A stretch of DNA of 64,000 nt from Leifsonia sp. C5G2 (GCF_013359685.1 NZ_JABFMV010000007.1:1-64000), one strand, 5' to 3'. Positions 47,208 through 56,781 are shown, counted from the stretch's first letter. Notes: generated by a model from the sequence alone, not told the origin. Numbers and translations are program-made.

Positions 47208-47762
47208 TCAGCCCTCGGAGGCCGCCGTCCGCGCGGCGGCGGCCTCCGAGCGCAGATCGCGGTCGAGCTCGCGGCACAGCATCCGGTAGTGCTCCGACAT
47301 CGACGGCCCGTACGCGGCCCGCTCGGGAGGCTGCTTGTGGTCGTGGGCCGCGACCAGCCGGTCGAGGTAGTAGTCCCATCGGGGTCCCTCGTCCGCCTCC
47401 TCGACCAGCGAGCGCAGCCGGCGTCCCACCGTCACGGTGGTGTGGCCGCTCGCCTCGGTCAGGTGCACGAACATCCGGTGGGAGCCGCCCGCGGGGCCGA
47501 CGTCGGCGTGCAGCCGGTGGGGTGGGGAGCACTCCAGGATCGAGACGTCCTCCCAGTCCGTGTCGGGCCGGTCCGCCGTCATCCGGAACCGGACGGCCCC
47601 GGTCGAGCCGGTCCCGGTGTACTCGCCGAGCCACGCGCTGAGTCGCGGCGAACGGCTGAAGTACGTCCACACCTCCTCGATGGGCGCCTTGAACATCCGG
47701 TCGAGGACGAGGTAGACCCCGTCGTCCTTGCGGACCAGTCTTCCTGTCGGCTGCGGCATCAT
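47208..47762 (-). CDS. SRPBCC (START/AHSA1-like) protein
   Basis: A 184-residue helix-grip protein of the AHSA1/START-like superfamily, which binds hydrophobic ligands or acts as a co-chaperone. Motifs LDRMFKAPIEEVWTYFSRSPRLSAWLGEYTG and the W-containing strand RFRMTADRPDTDWEDVSILECSPPHRL are typical. GGAGGTCACC precedes the ATG, giving a conventional leader. The C-terminal Ala-rich tail is coded by the hairpin region noted at 47214-47250, so its length may be dictated by terminator structure rather than function. Ligand unknown. Confidence 0.78.
   Translation of the reverse strand: MMPQPTGRLVRKDDGVYLVLDRMFKAPIEEVWTYFSRSPRLSAWLGEYTGTGSTGAVRFRMTADRPDTDWEDVSILECSPPHRLHADVGPAGGSHRMFVHLTEASGHTTVTVGRRLRSLVEEADEGPRWDYYLDRLVAAHDHKQPPERAAYGPSMSEHYRMLCRELDRDLRSEAAAARTAASEG
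47214..47250. terminator. 14-bp hairpin inside the 3' end of the SRPBCC gene
   Basis: CTCGGAGGCCGCCG (47214-47227) is perfectly complementary to CGGCGGCCTCCGAG (47237-47250), loop 9 nt. It lies just after the membrane-protein stop and within the last codons of the convergent gene, where it encodes an Ala-rich tail. It likely terminates one or both transcripts. Confidence 0.55.
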
Positions 47763-47846
47763 GGTGACCTCCGTCGGCTCAGCCTCTGGTGATCCACACC
47801 TTAGTCATGCGTGCCCGAAATCGGCAGTAGGCCTCTGCGAGTGCTT

Positions 47847-49436
47847 TCAGCCCTCCAGCACGGCCATGGCGGCGTTGTGCCCGCCGAGGCCGCTGACCGC
47901 ACCGCCCCGCCGGGCGCCGGAGCCGCAGAGCAGGATGCGGGGGTGCGCGGTGGCGACGCCCCAGCGCTGCGCGGGGGTGTCGAGTGCATCGTCGTCCTCG
48001 GCGAACGGCCACGACAGCGGGCCGTGGAAGATGTTCCCGCCGGGCATGTTGAGCGCCCGCTCCAGATCGCGCGTCGTCTTCGTCTCGATGCAGGGGTGGC
48101 CGTCGCCGTCGGTCAGGAGCAGGTCCTCCACCGGCTCCGCCAGCACCGAGTTCAGGGAGGCGAGGACCGCATCCTGGAGGCGCTGACGTGTCGCGTCGTT
48201 GTTCTCGTCCGTGAGCCAGCGGTCCGGGGTGTGCAAGCCGAAGACGGTGATGGTCTGAGCGCCGGACGCGGCGAGCTCGGGGTCCAGGATGCTCGCGTCG
48301 GCGAGCGTGTGGCAGTAGATCTCGCACGGCAGCAGCTCGGGCATGACGCCGCGGCTCATCCCCGAGTACGCCTCCTCGAGCTGCGTGTAGGTCTCATTGA
48401 TGTGGAAGGTGCCGCCGAACGCCGCCTTCGGGTCGATGCTCTCGTCGCGCAGGCGGGGAAGACGCTTCAGGAGCAGGTTCACCTTGACCTGCGCCCCCTC
48501 CGCCTTCTCGCGGGGCGGTTCCGGTGTCTCACCGAGCAGCCGGTCGAGCACCTCCGGAGCGACGTTGACGAGGACGTGTGCGCCCTCGACCCGTCGTTCG
48601 TGGCCGTTGCGGAGGTACTCCACCGTGCCGTCGGGGTCGATCCGGGTCACCTCGGCGCCCGTGACGATGCGCGCACCCGCCTCGCGGGCGACGCGGGCGA
48701 GCTCGCCGGTGACCGCGCCCATGCCGCCGACGGGGACGTCCCACTCGCCGGTGCCCTGGCCGATCACGTGGTAGAGGAAGCAGCGGTTCTGGGAGAGCCC
48801 CGGGTCGGAGACGCTCGCGAAGGTGCCGATGAGGGCGTCCGTCGCGACCACGCCGCGGACGAGGTCGTTCTCGACGCGCGACTCGATGAACTCGCCGATG
48901 GGGCGCTCGACGATGGCGTCCCACAGCTCGTCGTCGCCGACCAGAGCCCTGGCCTCCGAGCGGGTGAGGAGCGGTTCGGTCACGGTCGGCCAGAGCGCAC
49001 GGGCGAGCTCGCCGGTGCTGCGGTAGACCGAGTCGAACCCTTCGGCGTCGGCCGCCGCCCCGATCCGGGCGAAGGACGCCGCGGTCGCCGTCGCATCGGT
49101 GTTGTCGACCAGCAGCCCGGCGCCGGCGGGGTCCCCCGGGACGGGCGTGTACGAGGAGTAGAGGCGGCGCGCGAGCCGGATGTCGAGACCGAGCTCGTCG
49201 ATGATGCGCTGCGGCAGCAGGCTGACGAGGTAGGAGTAGCGCGAGAGCCGCGCCTCGACGCCCGGGAACGCCTGAGCGCTGACGGCCGCGCCTCCCACGT
49301 CGTCGAGCCGTTCGAGCAGGATGACCGATTTCCCTGCGCGCGCCAGGTACGCGGCGGCGGTGAGCCCGTTGTGGCCTCCTCCCACGATGACGACGTCGTG
49401 CGTTGCGGCGGAGGGCGAGGCGGGGCGGTCGGTCAT
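47847..49436 (-). CDS. Phytoene desaturase-like FAD/NAD(P) oxidoreductase
   Basis: Flavoprotein of 529 aa of the CrtI/retinol saturase-like amine oxidase group. The N-terminal dinucleotide motif is VIVGGGHNGLTAAAYLARAG followed by VILLERLDDVGGAA; further signatures are VPVGGMGAVTGELARVAREAGA and the C-terminal GGNIFHGPLSWPFAED...RILLCGSGARRGGAVSGLGGHNAA. The combination fits the carotenoid/retinoid desaturase-like branch, but no carotenoid genes are adjacent, so the substrate is open. TAGAGT is exactly 6 nt before the ATG. It diverges from putA. Confidence 0.83.
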   Translation of the reverse strand: MTDRPASPSAATHDVVIVGGGHNGLTAAAYLARAGKSVILLERLDDVGGAAVSAQAFPGVEARLSRYSYLVSLLPQRIIDELGLDIRLARRLYSSYTPVPGDPAGAGLLVDNTDATATAASFARIGAAADAEGFDSVYRSTGELARALWPTVTEPLLTRSEARALVGDDELWDAIVERPIGEFIESRVENDLVRGVVATDALIGTFASVSDPGLSQNRCFLYHVIGQGTGEWDVPVGGMGAVTGELARVAREAGARIVTGAEVTRIDPDGTVEYLRNGHERRVEGAHVLVNVAPEVLDRLLGETPEPPREKAEGAQVKVNLLLKRLPRLRDESIDPKAAFGGTFHINETYTQLEEAYSGMSRGVMPELLPCEIYCHTLADASILDPELAASGAQTITVFGLHTPDRWLTDENNDATRQRLQDAVLASLNSVLAEPVEDLLLTDGDGHPCIETKTTRDLERALNMPGGNIFHGPLSWPFAEDDDALDTPAQRWGVATAHPRILLCGSGARRGGAVSGLGGHNAAMAVLEG

Positions 49437-49517
49437 GCCTCGACTCTAGCCGGGCGACTTGTCCGCAATCCCCGGTCGATCCGGTGGCCGTGCGGCCCCG
49501 GGTAATAGTGTCGTTCC

Positions 49518-52500
49518 ATGGTCGACAACACCAAGGACGGCGCCGACGTGCGCCCGGCGCAGATCGCTCACGAGGCGGTCGAGCTGGTGCAGCGCTGGCT
49601 GGCCCAGAGCTCTCAGAACGACGACGGAGGCGCGCCGAAGGAGGACCCCGCTGCGCGCAGGCTGGCGGGAGTGCTCAGCGACTCCGACGGCCTCGACTTC
49701 GCGGTCGGCTTCGTCGACGGGGTCGCCCGTCCACAAGACCTGTTCGTCGCCGGGTACAACCTGCAGCGGCTCTCCCGGCGCATCCCGCGCTTCCTTCCGT
49801 GGTACCAGCGCTTCGCCGTCTGGCTCGGCGGTGTGTTCGGGCCGGTGCTGCCGTGGCTGGTCATCCCGATAGCGCGGCTCGTGCTGCGGCGCATGGTCGG
49901 CCATCTGGTCGTCGATGCGACTCCCGAGAAGCTCGGGCCTGCGATCGAGCGCCTGCGCCGGTCCGGCGACCCCGACGGGCACGGCGCCCGGCTCAACCTC
50001 AACCTGCTCGGCGAGGCCGTCCTCGGCGAGAAAGAGGCGCTGCGCCGGCTCGAGGGCACGCGTGCGCTGCTGGCGCGGGACGACGTGGACTACGTGTCGA
50101 TCAAGGTCTCGTCGATCGCGTCGCAGCTCTCGATGTGGGCGTTCGACGAGACGGTCGATCGGGTGGTCGAGCGGCTGACGCCCCTCTACGAGCTGGCGGC
50201 CGCGTCGCCGACGCGCAAGTTCATCAACCTCGACATGGAGGAGTACCGCGATCTCGACCTGACGATGGCCGTCTTCATGCGGATCCTGGAGAAGCCGCGG
50301 CTGCTGAACCTCGAGGCCGGGATCGTCCTGCAGGCGTACCTGCCCGATGCGCTCGGCGCGTTGCAGACGCTCACCGAATGGGCGACGCAGCGACGCATCC
50401 AGGGCGGTGCGGCGATCAAGATCCGGGTGGTGAAGGGCGCCAACCTCGCGATGGAGCGGGTCGATGCGACCATCCACGACTGGCCGCTCGCCACCTACGG
50501 CAGCAAGCAGTCGACCGACGCCAACTACAAGCGTGTGCTCGACTGGGCACTCACGCCGGAGCACGCCGACGCCGTCAAGATCGGCGTCGCGGGGCACAAC
50601 CTGTTCGACATCGCGTTCGCCTGGCTGCTCGCCTCACGGCGCGGCGTCAGCGATCGCATCGACTTCGAGATGCTCCTCGGCATGGCGACGCGGCAGGCGG
50701 AGGCGGTCGAGCGCACGGTGGGGCAGCTGCTCCTCTACACGCCGGTCGTCGACCCGCGCGAGTTCGACGTGGCGATCTCGTACCTCATCCGGCGCCTGGA
50801 GGAGAACGCCAGCCACGAGAACTTCATGTCGGCGGTGTTCCAGCTCGACAGCGACCCGGAGCTGTTCGAGCGCGAGAAGCAGCGCTTCCTCGCGTCCGTG
50901 GCCGAGTTCGAGGCCGAGTCCGCGCCGCGTGGGGCCGCCCCGCTGCCGAACCGCCGCCAGGACCGGACGCGCGAATGGGAGGAGGCGTCGGCGCCCTCGT
51001 TCACGCGTCCGCCCGGCCCGCCCGCGGCGTCCGCCGAGGAGGAGCAGGGGCTGACGAGCGTCGTTCTCGGGCTGACCCGGGGGTCCGGCGGTATCGAGCT
51101 GACGCCGGAGGCGGTGGCCGAACCTGCTGACCCGACGGTCGCCGCGCAGGGGGAGGGGTTCCGCAACGCGCCCGACACCGATCCGTCCCGTTCGGCGAAC
51201 CGGCTCTGGGGCCGGCGTATCCTCGCGCGCTCGCAGGGCTCTGTCCTCGGCGCGGAGACCATCGCCGCCGCGGCCGTCACCGATGCCGAGCGGCTCGATG
51301 CCATCATGGCCGGCGTCGCCCAGGCCGGCGCCGTCTGGGGAGGACGGACGGGCCACGACCGCGCCGCGGTCCTCGACCGGGCCGGTCACGCCCTGGAGGC
51401 CAACCGCGACCGGCTCATCGAGGTGATGGCGGCGGAGACCGGCAAGACCATCGCCGAGTCCGACCCCGAGGTGAGCGAGGCCGTCGACTTCGCCCACTAC
51501 TACGCCACCCGTGCGCGCGAGCTCGACGTCGTGCAGGGCGCTCGCTTCGTGCCCTCCGCCCTCACGGTCGTGGCGCCGCCGTGGAACTTCCCGGTCGCGA
51601 TCCCGGCCGGCTCGGTGCTGGCGGCGCTCGCCGCGGGAAGCGGCGTCGTGATCAAACCGGCGCCGCAGGCGAGACGGTCGGCGGCGGTCATGGTCGAGGC
51701 GCTGTGGGAGGCGGGGATCCCGCGCGACCTGCTCGCGCTCGTCGACGTCGCGGAGAACGAGCTCGGGCAGCAGTTGATCTCCGATCCGCGGGTCGACCGG
51801 GTGATCCTCACCGGCTCGTACGAGACGGCGAAGCTGTTCCGCTCCTGGCGTCCCGAGCTTCCCCTGCTCGCCGAGACCAGCGGGAAGAACGCGATCATCG
51901 TCACGCCGAGTGCCGACTACGACCTGGCCGTCTCGGACATCGTGAAGAGCGCGTTCGGGCACGCCGGCCAGAAGTGCTCCGCGGCCAGCCTCGTCATCCT
52001 GGTCGGGTCGGTGGCGAAGTCCGAGCGGTTCCGCAACCAGCTCGTGGACGCGGTGGCGAGTCTGCGGGTCGGCTACCCGTGGGATCCCACCAGCCAGATG
52101 GGTCCGCTGGTCGAGCCGGCCTCCGGCAAGCTGCTGCATGCTCTGACGACCCTCGGCGCCGGCGAGGACTGGCTCGTGCAGCCGAAGCCGCTCGACGACT
52201 CGGGGAGGCTGTGGTCCCCCGGGGTGCGCACGGGTGTCCAGCCCGGCTCCTACTTCCACCTCACCGAGTTCTTCGGGCCGGTGCTCGGCATCATGGCGGC
52301 GCGCGACCTGGAGGAGGCCATCCGCTTCCAGAACGCCGTCGAGTACGGCCTCACCGCGGGCCTGCATTCGCTCGACTCGGAGGAGCTCGCGCTGTGGCTC
52401 GACACCGTCGAGGCGGGCAACCTCTACGTCAACCGGGGGATCACCGGGGCGATCGTCCGGCGTCAGCCGTTCGGCGGCTGGAAGCGCTCCTCGGTCGGGG

Positions 52501-53186
52501 CCGGCACCAAGGCGGGCGGGCCCAACTATCTGCTCGGGCTCGGCTCGTGGGTGCCGGAGGCCGGCCACTCCAGCTCCAGCCTCCACCTGCGCGGGCTCGA
52601 ACCACGCGTGTCCGACCTGATCGAGTGCGGCCAGTCCTCGATGGACTACACATCCTTCGACCTCGTCCGCCGGTCGGCGCTGAGCGATGCGATCGCGGTC
52701 GCCACCGAGTACCATCGCGTGACCGACGTCTCGGGGCTGGGTGTCGAGCGCAACCTGTTCCGCTACCGGCCCGTCCCGGTCGCCATCCGGCTCTCCGAGG
52801 GCAGCTCGTTGCCCGAGCTGCTCCGGGTGATGGCCGCGGGCACCGTCGCGCGCTCGCCGTTCACGGTGAGCACCCCGGTGAAGCTGCCGCGCGCCATGCA
52901 GGCGCTGCTCCGCGAGCGGGAGGTCGAGGTGACGGTCGAGTCCGACGCGCACTGGTTCTCGCGCGTGCGCGGCAGGAGGGTCGCGGCTCCCCGCATCCGC
53001 CTCATCGGCGGCGACCGGACCGCGCTCGCGGCCGCGCTCGGTGGCAGCCCCGACGTGGCGATCTACGACGGGCCGGTCACGCCGTCCGGCCGGATCGAGG
53101 TCCTGACCTTCGTGCACGAGCAGGCCATCTCCATCACCAACCACCGGTTCGGCAACCCGACGAAGCTCTCCGACGGGGTCATCTGA
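49518..53186 (+). CDS. putA: Bifunctional proline dehydrogenase/P5C dehydrogenase
   Basis: Converts proline to glutamate through pyrroline-5-carboxylate, feeding electrons to quinone and NAD. The 1222-residue protein has the proline dehydrogenase barrel in residues about 80-460 (RLNLNLLGEAVLGEKEAL, VSIKVSSIASQLS, INLDMEEYRDLDL), a linker of about 80 residues rich in Arg/Pro/Glu, then the aldehyde dehydrogenase domain with catalytic Cys820 in GHAGQKCSAAS and glutamate in LLAETSGKN. No N-terminal ribbon-helix-helix repressor domain is present, unlike enteric PutA. A C-terminal domain of about 180 residues follows. TAGTGT lies 6 nt before the ATG. Confidence 0.93.
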   Translation: MVDNTKDGADVRPAQIAHEAVELVQRWLAQSSQNDDGGAPKEDPAARRLAGVLSDSDGLDFAVGFVDGVARPQDLFVAGYNLQRLSRRIPRFLPWYQRFAVWLGGVFGPVLPWLVIPIARLVLRRMVGHLVVDATPEKLGPAIERLRRSGDPDGHGARLNLNLLGEAVLGEKEALRRLEGTRALLARDDVDYVSIKVSSIASQLSMWAFDETVDRVVERLTPLYELAAASPTRKFINLDMEEYRDLDLTMAVFMRILEKPRLLNLEAGIVLQAYLPDALGALQTLTEWATQRRIQGGAAIKIRVVKGANLAMERVDATIHDWPLATYGSKQSTDANYKRVLDWALTPEHADAVKIGVAGHNLFDIAFAWLLASRRGVSDRIDFEMLLGMATRQAEAVERTVGQLLLYTPVVDPREFDVAISYLIRRLEENASHENFMSAVFQLDSDPELFEREKQRFLASVAEFEAESAPRGAAPLPNRRQDRTREWEEASAPSFTRPPGPPAASAEEEQGLTSVVLGLTRGSGGIELTPEAVAEPADPTVAAQGEGFRNAPDTDPSRSANRLWGRRILARSQGSVLGAETIAAAAVTDAERLDAIMAGVAQAGAVWGGRTGHDRAAVLDRAGHALEANRDRLIEVMAAETGKTIAESDPEVSEAVDFAHYYATRARELDVVQGARFVPSALTVVAPPWNFPVAIPAGSVLAALAAGSGVVIKPAPQARRSAAVMVEALWEAGIPRDLLALVDVAENELGQQLISDPRVDRVILTGSYETAKLFRSWRPELPLLAETSGKNAIIVTPSADYDLAVSDIVKSAFGHAGQKCSAASLVILVGSVAKSERFRNQLVDAVASLRVGYPWDPTSQMGPLVEPASGKLLHALTTLGAGEDWLVQPKPLDDSGRLWSPGVRTGVQPGSYFHLTEFFGPVLGIMAARDLEEAIRFQNAVEYGLTAGLHSLDSEELALWLDTVEAGNLYVNRGITGAIVRRQPFGGWKRSSVGAGTKAGGPNYLLGLGSWVPEAGHSSSSLHLRGLEPRVSDLIECGQSSMDYTSFDLVRRSALSDAIAVATEYHRVTDVSGLGVERNLFRYRPVPVAIRLSEGSSLPELLRVMAAGTVARSPFTVSTPVKLPRAMQALLREREVEVTVESDAHWFSRVRGRRVAAPRIRLIGGDRTALAAALGGSPDVAIYDGPVTPSGRIEVLTFVHEQAISITNHRFGNPTKLSDGVI

Positions 53187-53235
53187 CGCCGCAGGGCCGC
53201 CCGGCGCCGAACCCCGCACGCGTACTGTGGGACAC

Positions 53236-54069
53236 ATGACGACCTCGATCCCTGCCCTCCCCCTGACCGGCGGAGGCAGCATCCCGCAGCTCGGCCTCGG
53301 CACCTGGCCCCTCGATGACGCCGAGGTGCAGCGGGCGGTCGTGACGGCCGCGGAGCTCGGATACCGGCACGTCGACACCGCGGTGAAGTACGGCAACGAG
53401 ACCGGCGTCGGTCGCGGCCTCGCCGCGAGCGGGGTACCGCGGGAGGAGTGGTTCGTCACCACGAAGCTGGACGGCACCTACCAGGGCGACGACAGGGCCG
53501 TCGATGGCCTCGACGACAGTCTGGCGCGACTGGGGCTCGACTACGTCGACCTGCTGCTCATCCACTGGCCGCTCCCGCAGCGCGACCAATACGTGTCCAC
53601 GTGGGAGACGTTCATCCGCCTCCGCGACGCGGGCAAGGCGCGCGCGATCGGCGTCTCGAACTTCAAGCCGGCCCACATCGACCGGCTGATCGCCGAGACC
53701 GGGGTCGTGCCTGCGGTCAACCAGATCCAGCTGACCCCGGCCATCCCGCGACGCGCTCAGCGCCAGTACGACGCCGAGCACGGCATCGTCACCGAGTCGT
53801 GGAGCCCGATCGGCGCCGGCGGCGAGCTGCTGGCCCAGCCGGCGATCGTCCGGGTCGCCGACAAGCACGGCCGCACGCCCGCGCAGGTCGTGCTGCGCTG
53901 GCACGTGCAGAACGGCCTGGTCGCCATCCCGAAGTCGCGCGACCCCGAGCGGATGGCGCAGAACCTCGCCGTGTTCGACTTCGAGCTCGACGCCGACGAC
54001 CTCGCGGCGTTCGACTCCCTCGACGAAGGACCCGACGCGGGCGTCGACTCCGACCGCAGCGGGCACTGA
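53236..54069 (+). CDS. Aldo/keto reductase (2,5-diketo-D-gluconate reductase type)
   Basis: NADPH-dependent reductase of 277 aa. The AKR catalytic tetrad is present: Asp in YRHVDTAVKYGNE with its Tyr, Lys in FVTTKLDG, and His in LLLIHWPLP. The nucleotide-binding end NGLVAIPKSRDPERMAQNLAVFDFEL is intact. It belongs to the group that reduces sugar-derived diketones and various aldehydes; substrate unknown. ATG 53236 (M4 of the longest frame) is chosen because TACTGT lies 7 nt upstream. Its stop codon lies in the left arm of the 54065-54089 hairpin. Confidence 0.87.
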   Translation: MTTSIPALPLTGGGSIPQLGLGTWPLDDAEVQRAVVTAAELGYRHVDTAVKYGNETGVGRGLAASGVPREEWFVTTKLDGTYQGDDRAVDGLDDSLARLGLDYVDLLLIHWPLPQRDQYVSTWETFIRLRDAGKARAIGVSNFKPAHIDRLIAETGVVPAVNQIQLTPAIPRRAQRQYDAEHGIVTESWSPIGAGGELLAQPAIVRVADKHGRTPAQVVLRWHVQNGLVAIPKSRDPERMAQNLAVFDFELDADDLAAFDSLDEGPDAGVDSDRSGH

Positions 54070-54089
54070 CCCGCCGCGATCGGGTCAGT
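54065..54089. terminator. Bidirectional hairpin at convergent stops
   Basis: ACTGACCCG (54065-54073) and CGGGTCAGT (54081-54089) form a perfect 9-bp stem with a 7-nt loop. Each arm contains the stop codon of one of the two converging genes, so the structure can act for both. Confidence 0.55.
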
Positions 54090-55524
54090 CACGCCGCAGC
54101 GGCAACCGCACCGTGACCGTGAGACCTGACGGCTCTGCGTTCGCGAGGATCACGCGGCCACCCGCCGCGCCGGCCAAAGCGCCCACGATCGCGAGCCCCA
54201 GCCCACCGCCGGACCGCCCGGTGGTGCGTGCGCCGTCCGCCCGCGTGAAGCGGTCGAGTGCGACCGGGATGAACTCCTCCGGCATGCCCGGACCGGTGTC
54301 GCGCACGGTGAGCACGATCTCCTGACCGCCCTCGCCGCCGTCGCCTTGACGATCGGCCAGCGCGAGGGTGGCCGTCACCGTGTCCTCAGGATGGCTCTCG
54401 GGCGACGTCCGGATCGCCGTGATCGCGTTGCCGAGGAGGTTGTCCAGGATGCGGCCGAAGTCGGTCGGCGACAGCGCGACGCGCGAACCCGCGTCGGGGC
54501 GTCGGCGCGGGTCGTAGTCGAAGTCCACCGAGATGCCGGTCGCCTCGTCGTCGCTGCTCACCAGCAGGCGGGCGCGGTCGATGGCGTCGGTGAGCTCGTC
54601 CACGAGCGTGCGCCAGTCGATGCGGCCGCTCGACGGGCCCGCCTCGATGCGGGAGAGCTCCAGGAGATTGTTGGCGAGCTGACCGAGCCGGATCGCGGTC
54701 GAGTGCGAGGAGCGGATGTCGTGCAGCAGCGCATCCGCGTCACCCGCGTCCAGTTCGGCGAGCTCGAGCTGCCCCCGAAGCACCGCCAGCGGTGTCCGCA
54801 GTTCGTGGCTGGCATCCGAGACCATCTGCCGCTCACGGTCCGCCGACGCGCGGAGGCGCAGGATGAGGTCGTTGAGGGTCGTCGCGAGCTCGGAGAGCTC
54901 GTCCTGGGCGGGGCCCACCGGGAGCAGGCCCGCCTCGTCCGGTGTCGACGCCGCGATGCGGTCCGCCTGCTCGCGCATCCGGCTCACCGGCCGGAGCGCC
55001 GTGCGGGTCAGCAGCCAGGACGCGCCGCCGAACGCGAAGATCAGCACGCCGGCGCCCGCGAGCAGGGCCGCGGTCAGCCGGTCGAGGAGCAGGGCGGTCG
55101 TCTCCTCGTTGCGCGCCGCGACGACGTACATGGTCCCGTTCGACGTCTCGACGTCGCGGATCAGCACGACGTAGTGCTCGTCGCCGACCTGGACGTCGCG
55201 CACGCCGGGCCCGCGAGCGATGAGCGACCGCATCCGGTCCTCCAGTCCCTCCGGCATGGTCGAGGCGAGGATGGCGCCGTCGTCGGCGACGATGGCCAGC
55301 TCCTGTCCGCCGCCGGGAAGGTCGAACGGTCCTGTCGGTTTGCTCGCCAGGGACTGGGCCGGAGCCGCGACGTCGTTGCTGAGCAGGGTCAGGGTGGCGT
55401 TGTGCAGGATCGACGAAACGCCGATGCGGATGATGACGACCGCGACGAGAGCGAACAGCGCGGCGACGATCAGGCTGCCGATCGTGATGCGCGCCGTGAT
55501 CGACAGACGCCGCAGGGAGTTCAC
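54085..55524 (-). CDS. Two-component sensor histidine kinase
   Basis: Membrane sensor kinase of 479 aa. It has an N-terminal helix (about residues 13-38), an extracytoplasmic sensing part of about 110 residues, a second helix and a HAMP linker (LTRTALRPVSRMREQADRIA). The H-box is SDASHELRTPLAVLRGQL with His240, the N-box FGRILDNLLGNAITAIRTS, and the G-boxes DTGPGMPEEF and GGGLGLAIVGALA. The GTG at 55524 overlaps the response regulator stop (GTGA), so the pair is coupled. The signal cannot be read from sequence. Confidence 0.9.
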   Translation of the reverse strand: MNSLRRLSITARITIGSLIVAALFALVAVVIIRIGVSSILHNATLTLLSNDVAAPAQSLASKPTGPFDLPGGGQELAIVADDGAILASTMPEGLEDRMRSLIARGPGVRDVQVGDEHYVVLIRDVETSNGTMYVVAARNEETTALLLDRLTAALLAGAGVLIFAFGGASWLLTRTALRPVSRMREQADRIAASTPDEAGLLPVGPAQDELSELATTLNDLILRLRASADRERQMVSDASHELRTPLAVLRGQLELAELDAGDADALLHDIRSSHSTAIRLGQLANNLLELSRIEAGPSSGRIDWRTLVDELTDAIDRARLLVSSDDEATGISVDFDYDPRRRPDAGSRVALSPTDFGRILDNLLGNAITAIRTSPESHPEDTVTATLALADRQGDGGEGGQEIVLTVRDTGPGMPEEFIPVALDRFTRADGARTTGRSGGGLGLAIVGALAGAAGGRVILANAEPSGLTVTVRLPLRRD

Positions 55525-56267
55525 GGGGTGGCTGCGGTGTCGGGAGTGCTGTGCGCCGTGTCGTCGGGCGCGGTCGGCCGCTTCGCATCGGCCGCGTTGC
55601 GGGCATCCAGCCGGTAGCCGCGCCCGCGCTCGGTGACGATCGACAGGCCGGCGCCGGCGGCGTCTAGTTTCTTGCGCAGGTAGGAGACGTACTGGTCGAT
55701 GACGTTGGTGCCGATGTTCTCCGTCGTGCCCCAGACCGACTCGAGGATGTCGGAGCGCGACAGGGTCTTGTCCGGGTTGGTCGCGAAGAGCCGCAGCAGG
55801 GTGAACTCCCGGCGGCTGAGCGGCATCTCGTGCCCGGCGACGAGCGCCTGGTGCTCGTGCGAGTCGATCGTGAGACGGCCGACGGTCACCTGGGGGCGCA
55901 TCCCAGTGGGCTCCCGGCGGAGCAGCGCCCGCACGCGCGCGGCCAGCTCGGCGAACGCGAACGGCTTCGTCAGGTAGTCGTCGGCGCCGGAGTCCAGCCC
56001 GTGCACGCGGTCCTCGATCGCGTCGCGTGCGGTGAGCAGGAGGATCGGCATCGGGTTCGCGGCCTCGCGGATGTGGCGGCACAGCTCGAAGCCGCTCATC
56101 CCGGGCAGCATCACGTCGATCGCCGCGGCCGAGAAGGCATCGCTGCGGAGCGCGATGAGCGCATCCACACCGTTCGTGACCAACGTCACGTCGTACCCTT
56201 CGGCTGCGAGCCCCCGCTGGACGAGGCCCCCCATATCCGGATCGTCTTCGACAACCAGCAGCTTCAT
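55521..56267 (-). CDS. Two-component response regulator, OmpR type
   Basis: DNA-binding response regulator of 248 aa partnered with the downstream kinase. The receiver domain holds the acidic pair in VVEDDPDMG, the phosphoacceptor Asp51 in AAIDVMLPGMSG and Lys in YLTKPFAFAELAAR; the C-terminal winged helix is LSRREFTLLRLFATNPDKTLSRSDILESVWG with the recognition region VIDQYVSYLRKKLDAAGAG. A tail of about 25 residues rich in Ala/Thr follows. CACGAT lies 6 nt before the ATG, a weak leaderless match. Targets are unknown; no transporter is adjacent to hint at the signal. Confidence 0.92.
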   Translation of the reverse strand: MKLLVVEDDPDMGGLVQRGLAAEGYDVTLVTNGVDALIALRSDAFSAAAIDVMLPGMSGFELCRHIREAANPMPILLLTARDAIEDRVHGLDSGADDYLTKPFAFAELAARVRALLRREPTGMRPQVTVGRLTIDSHEHQALVAGHEMPLSRREFTLLRLFATNPDKTLSRSDILESVWGTTENIGTNVIDQYVSYLRKKLDAAGAGLSIVTERGRGYRLDARNAADAKRPTAPDDTAHSTPDTAATP

Positions 56268-56355
56268 GCGCCCATCGTGCCACTTCTGGCCGTGTCGGCG
56301 CTCGGATGCCGCCCCTGCGCGCCCAGCGATCGCTGAACGTTCTCGCAGGAGAGGG

Positions 56356-56781
56356 TCAGGCTTCTTCGACGACGCTCTTCAGCGATTCGAGCACAGCGGC
56401 CCAGTTGGCGCCCATCCGCTGCGCCTCCGCCTCGTCGGCACAGCCGTCCTGGGTGATCGTCACGAGCGTTCCGGCACCGTCGTCCGCGAGCAGGTACGAC
56501 ACCGTCTGGTAGCTGGCCGGTTCGTCCGGCTTGCCGCTGAGCGGGCTGTAGTAGCTGGTCACCAGACGGTCGCCCGGTGCGATCTCGAGGATGGTGCCCT
56601 TGTCCTCGTACGGCCGGCCGTCCCATTCGCCGCGGTAGAGGATCGGGCTTCCCACGCGCCAGTCCGTCTCGACGCGGCTGCCGAAGAGGTAGCGGCTGAT
56701 CGTGTCCGGATCGGTCAGGGCGTGCCAGAGGCGGTCACGGGGGGCATCGACGTGCCGTTCGGCTCGTGCTGTCGTGGTCAT
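56356..56781 (-). CDS. SRPBCC (AHSA1-like) protein
   Basis: A 141-residue START/AHSA1-like protein of the kind often called polyketide cyclase or activator of Hsp90-like. ERHVDAPRDRLWHALTDPDTISRYLFGSRVETDW at the N-terminus and GDRLVTSYYSPLSG, then ITQDGCADEAEAQRMGANWAAVLESLKSVV at the C-terminus, define the helix-grip fold with its final long helix. GAGACT lies 6 nt before the ATG, weak. It is between a response regulator and an Lrp-type regulator on the same strand but probably independent. Ligand unknown. Confidence 0.78.
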   Translation of the reverse strand: MTTTARAERHVDAPRDRLWHALTDPDTISRYLFGSRVETDWRVGSPILYRGEWDGRPYEDKGTILEIAPGDRLVTSYYSPLSGKPDEPASYQTVSYLLADDGAGTLVTITQDGCADEAEAQRMGANWAAVLESLKSVVEEA

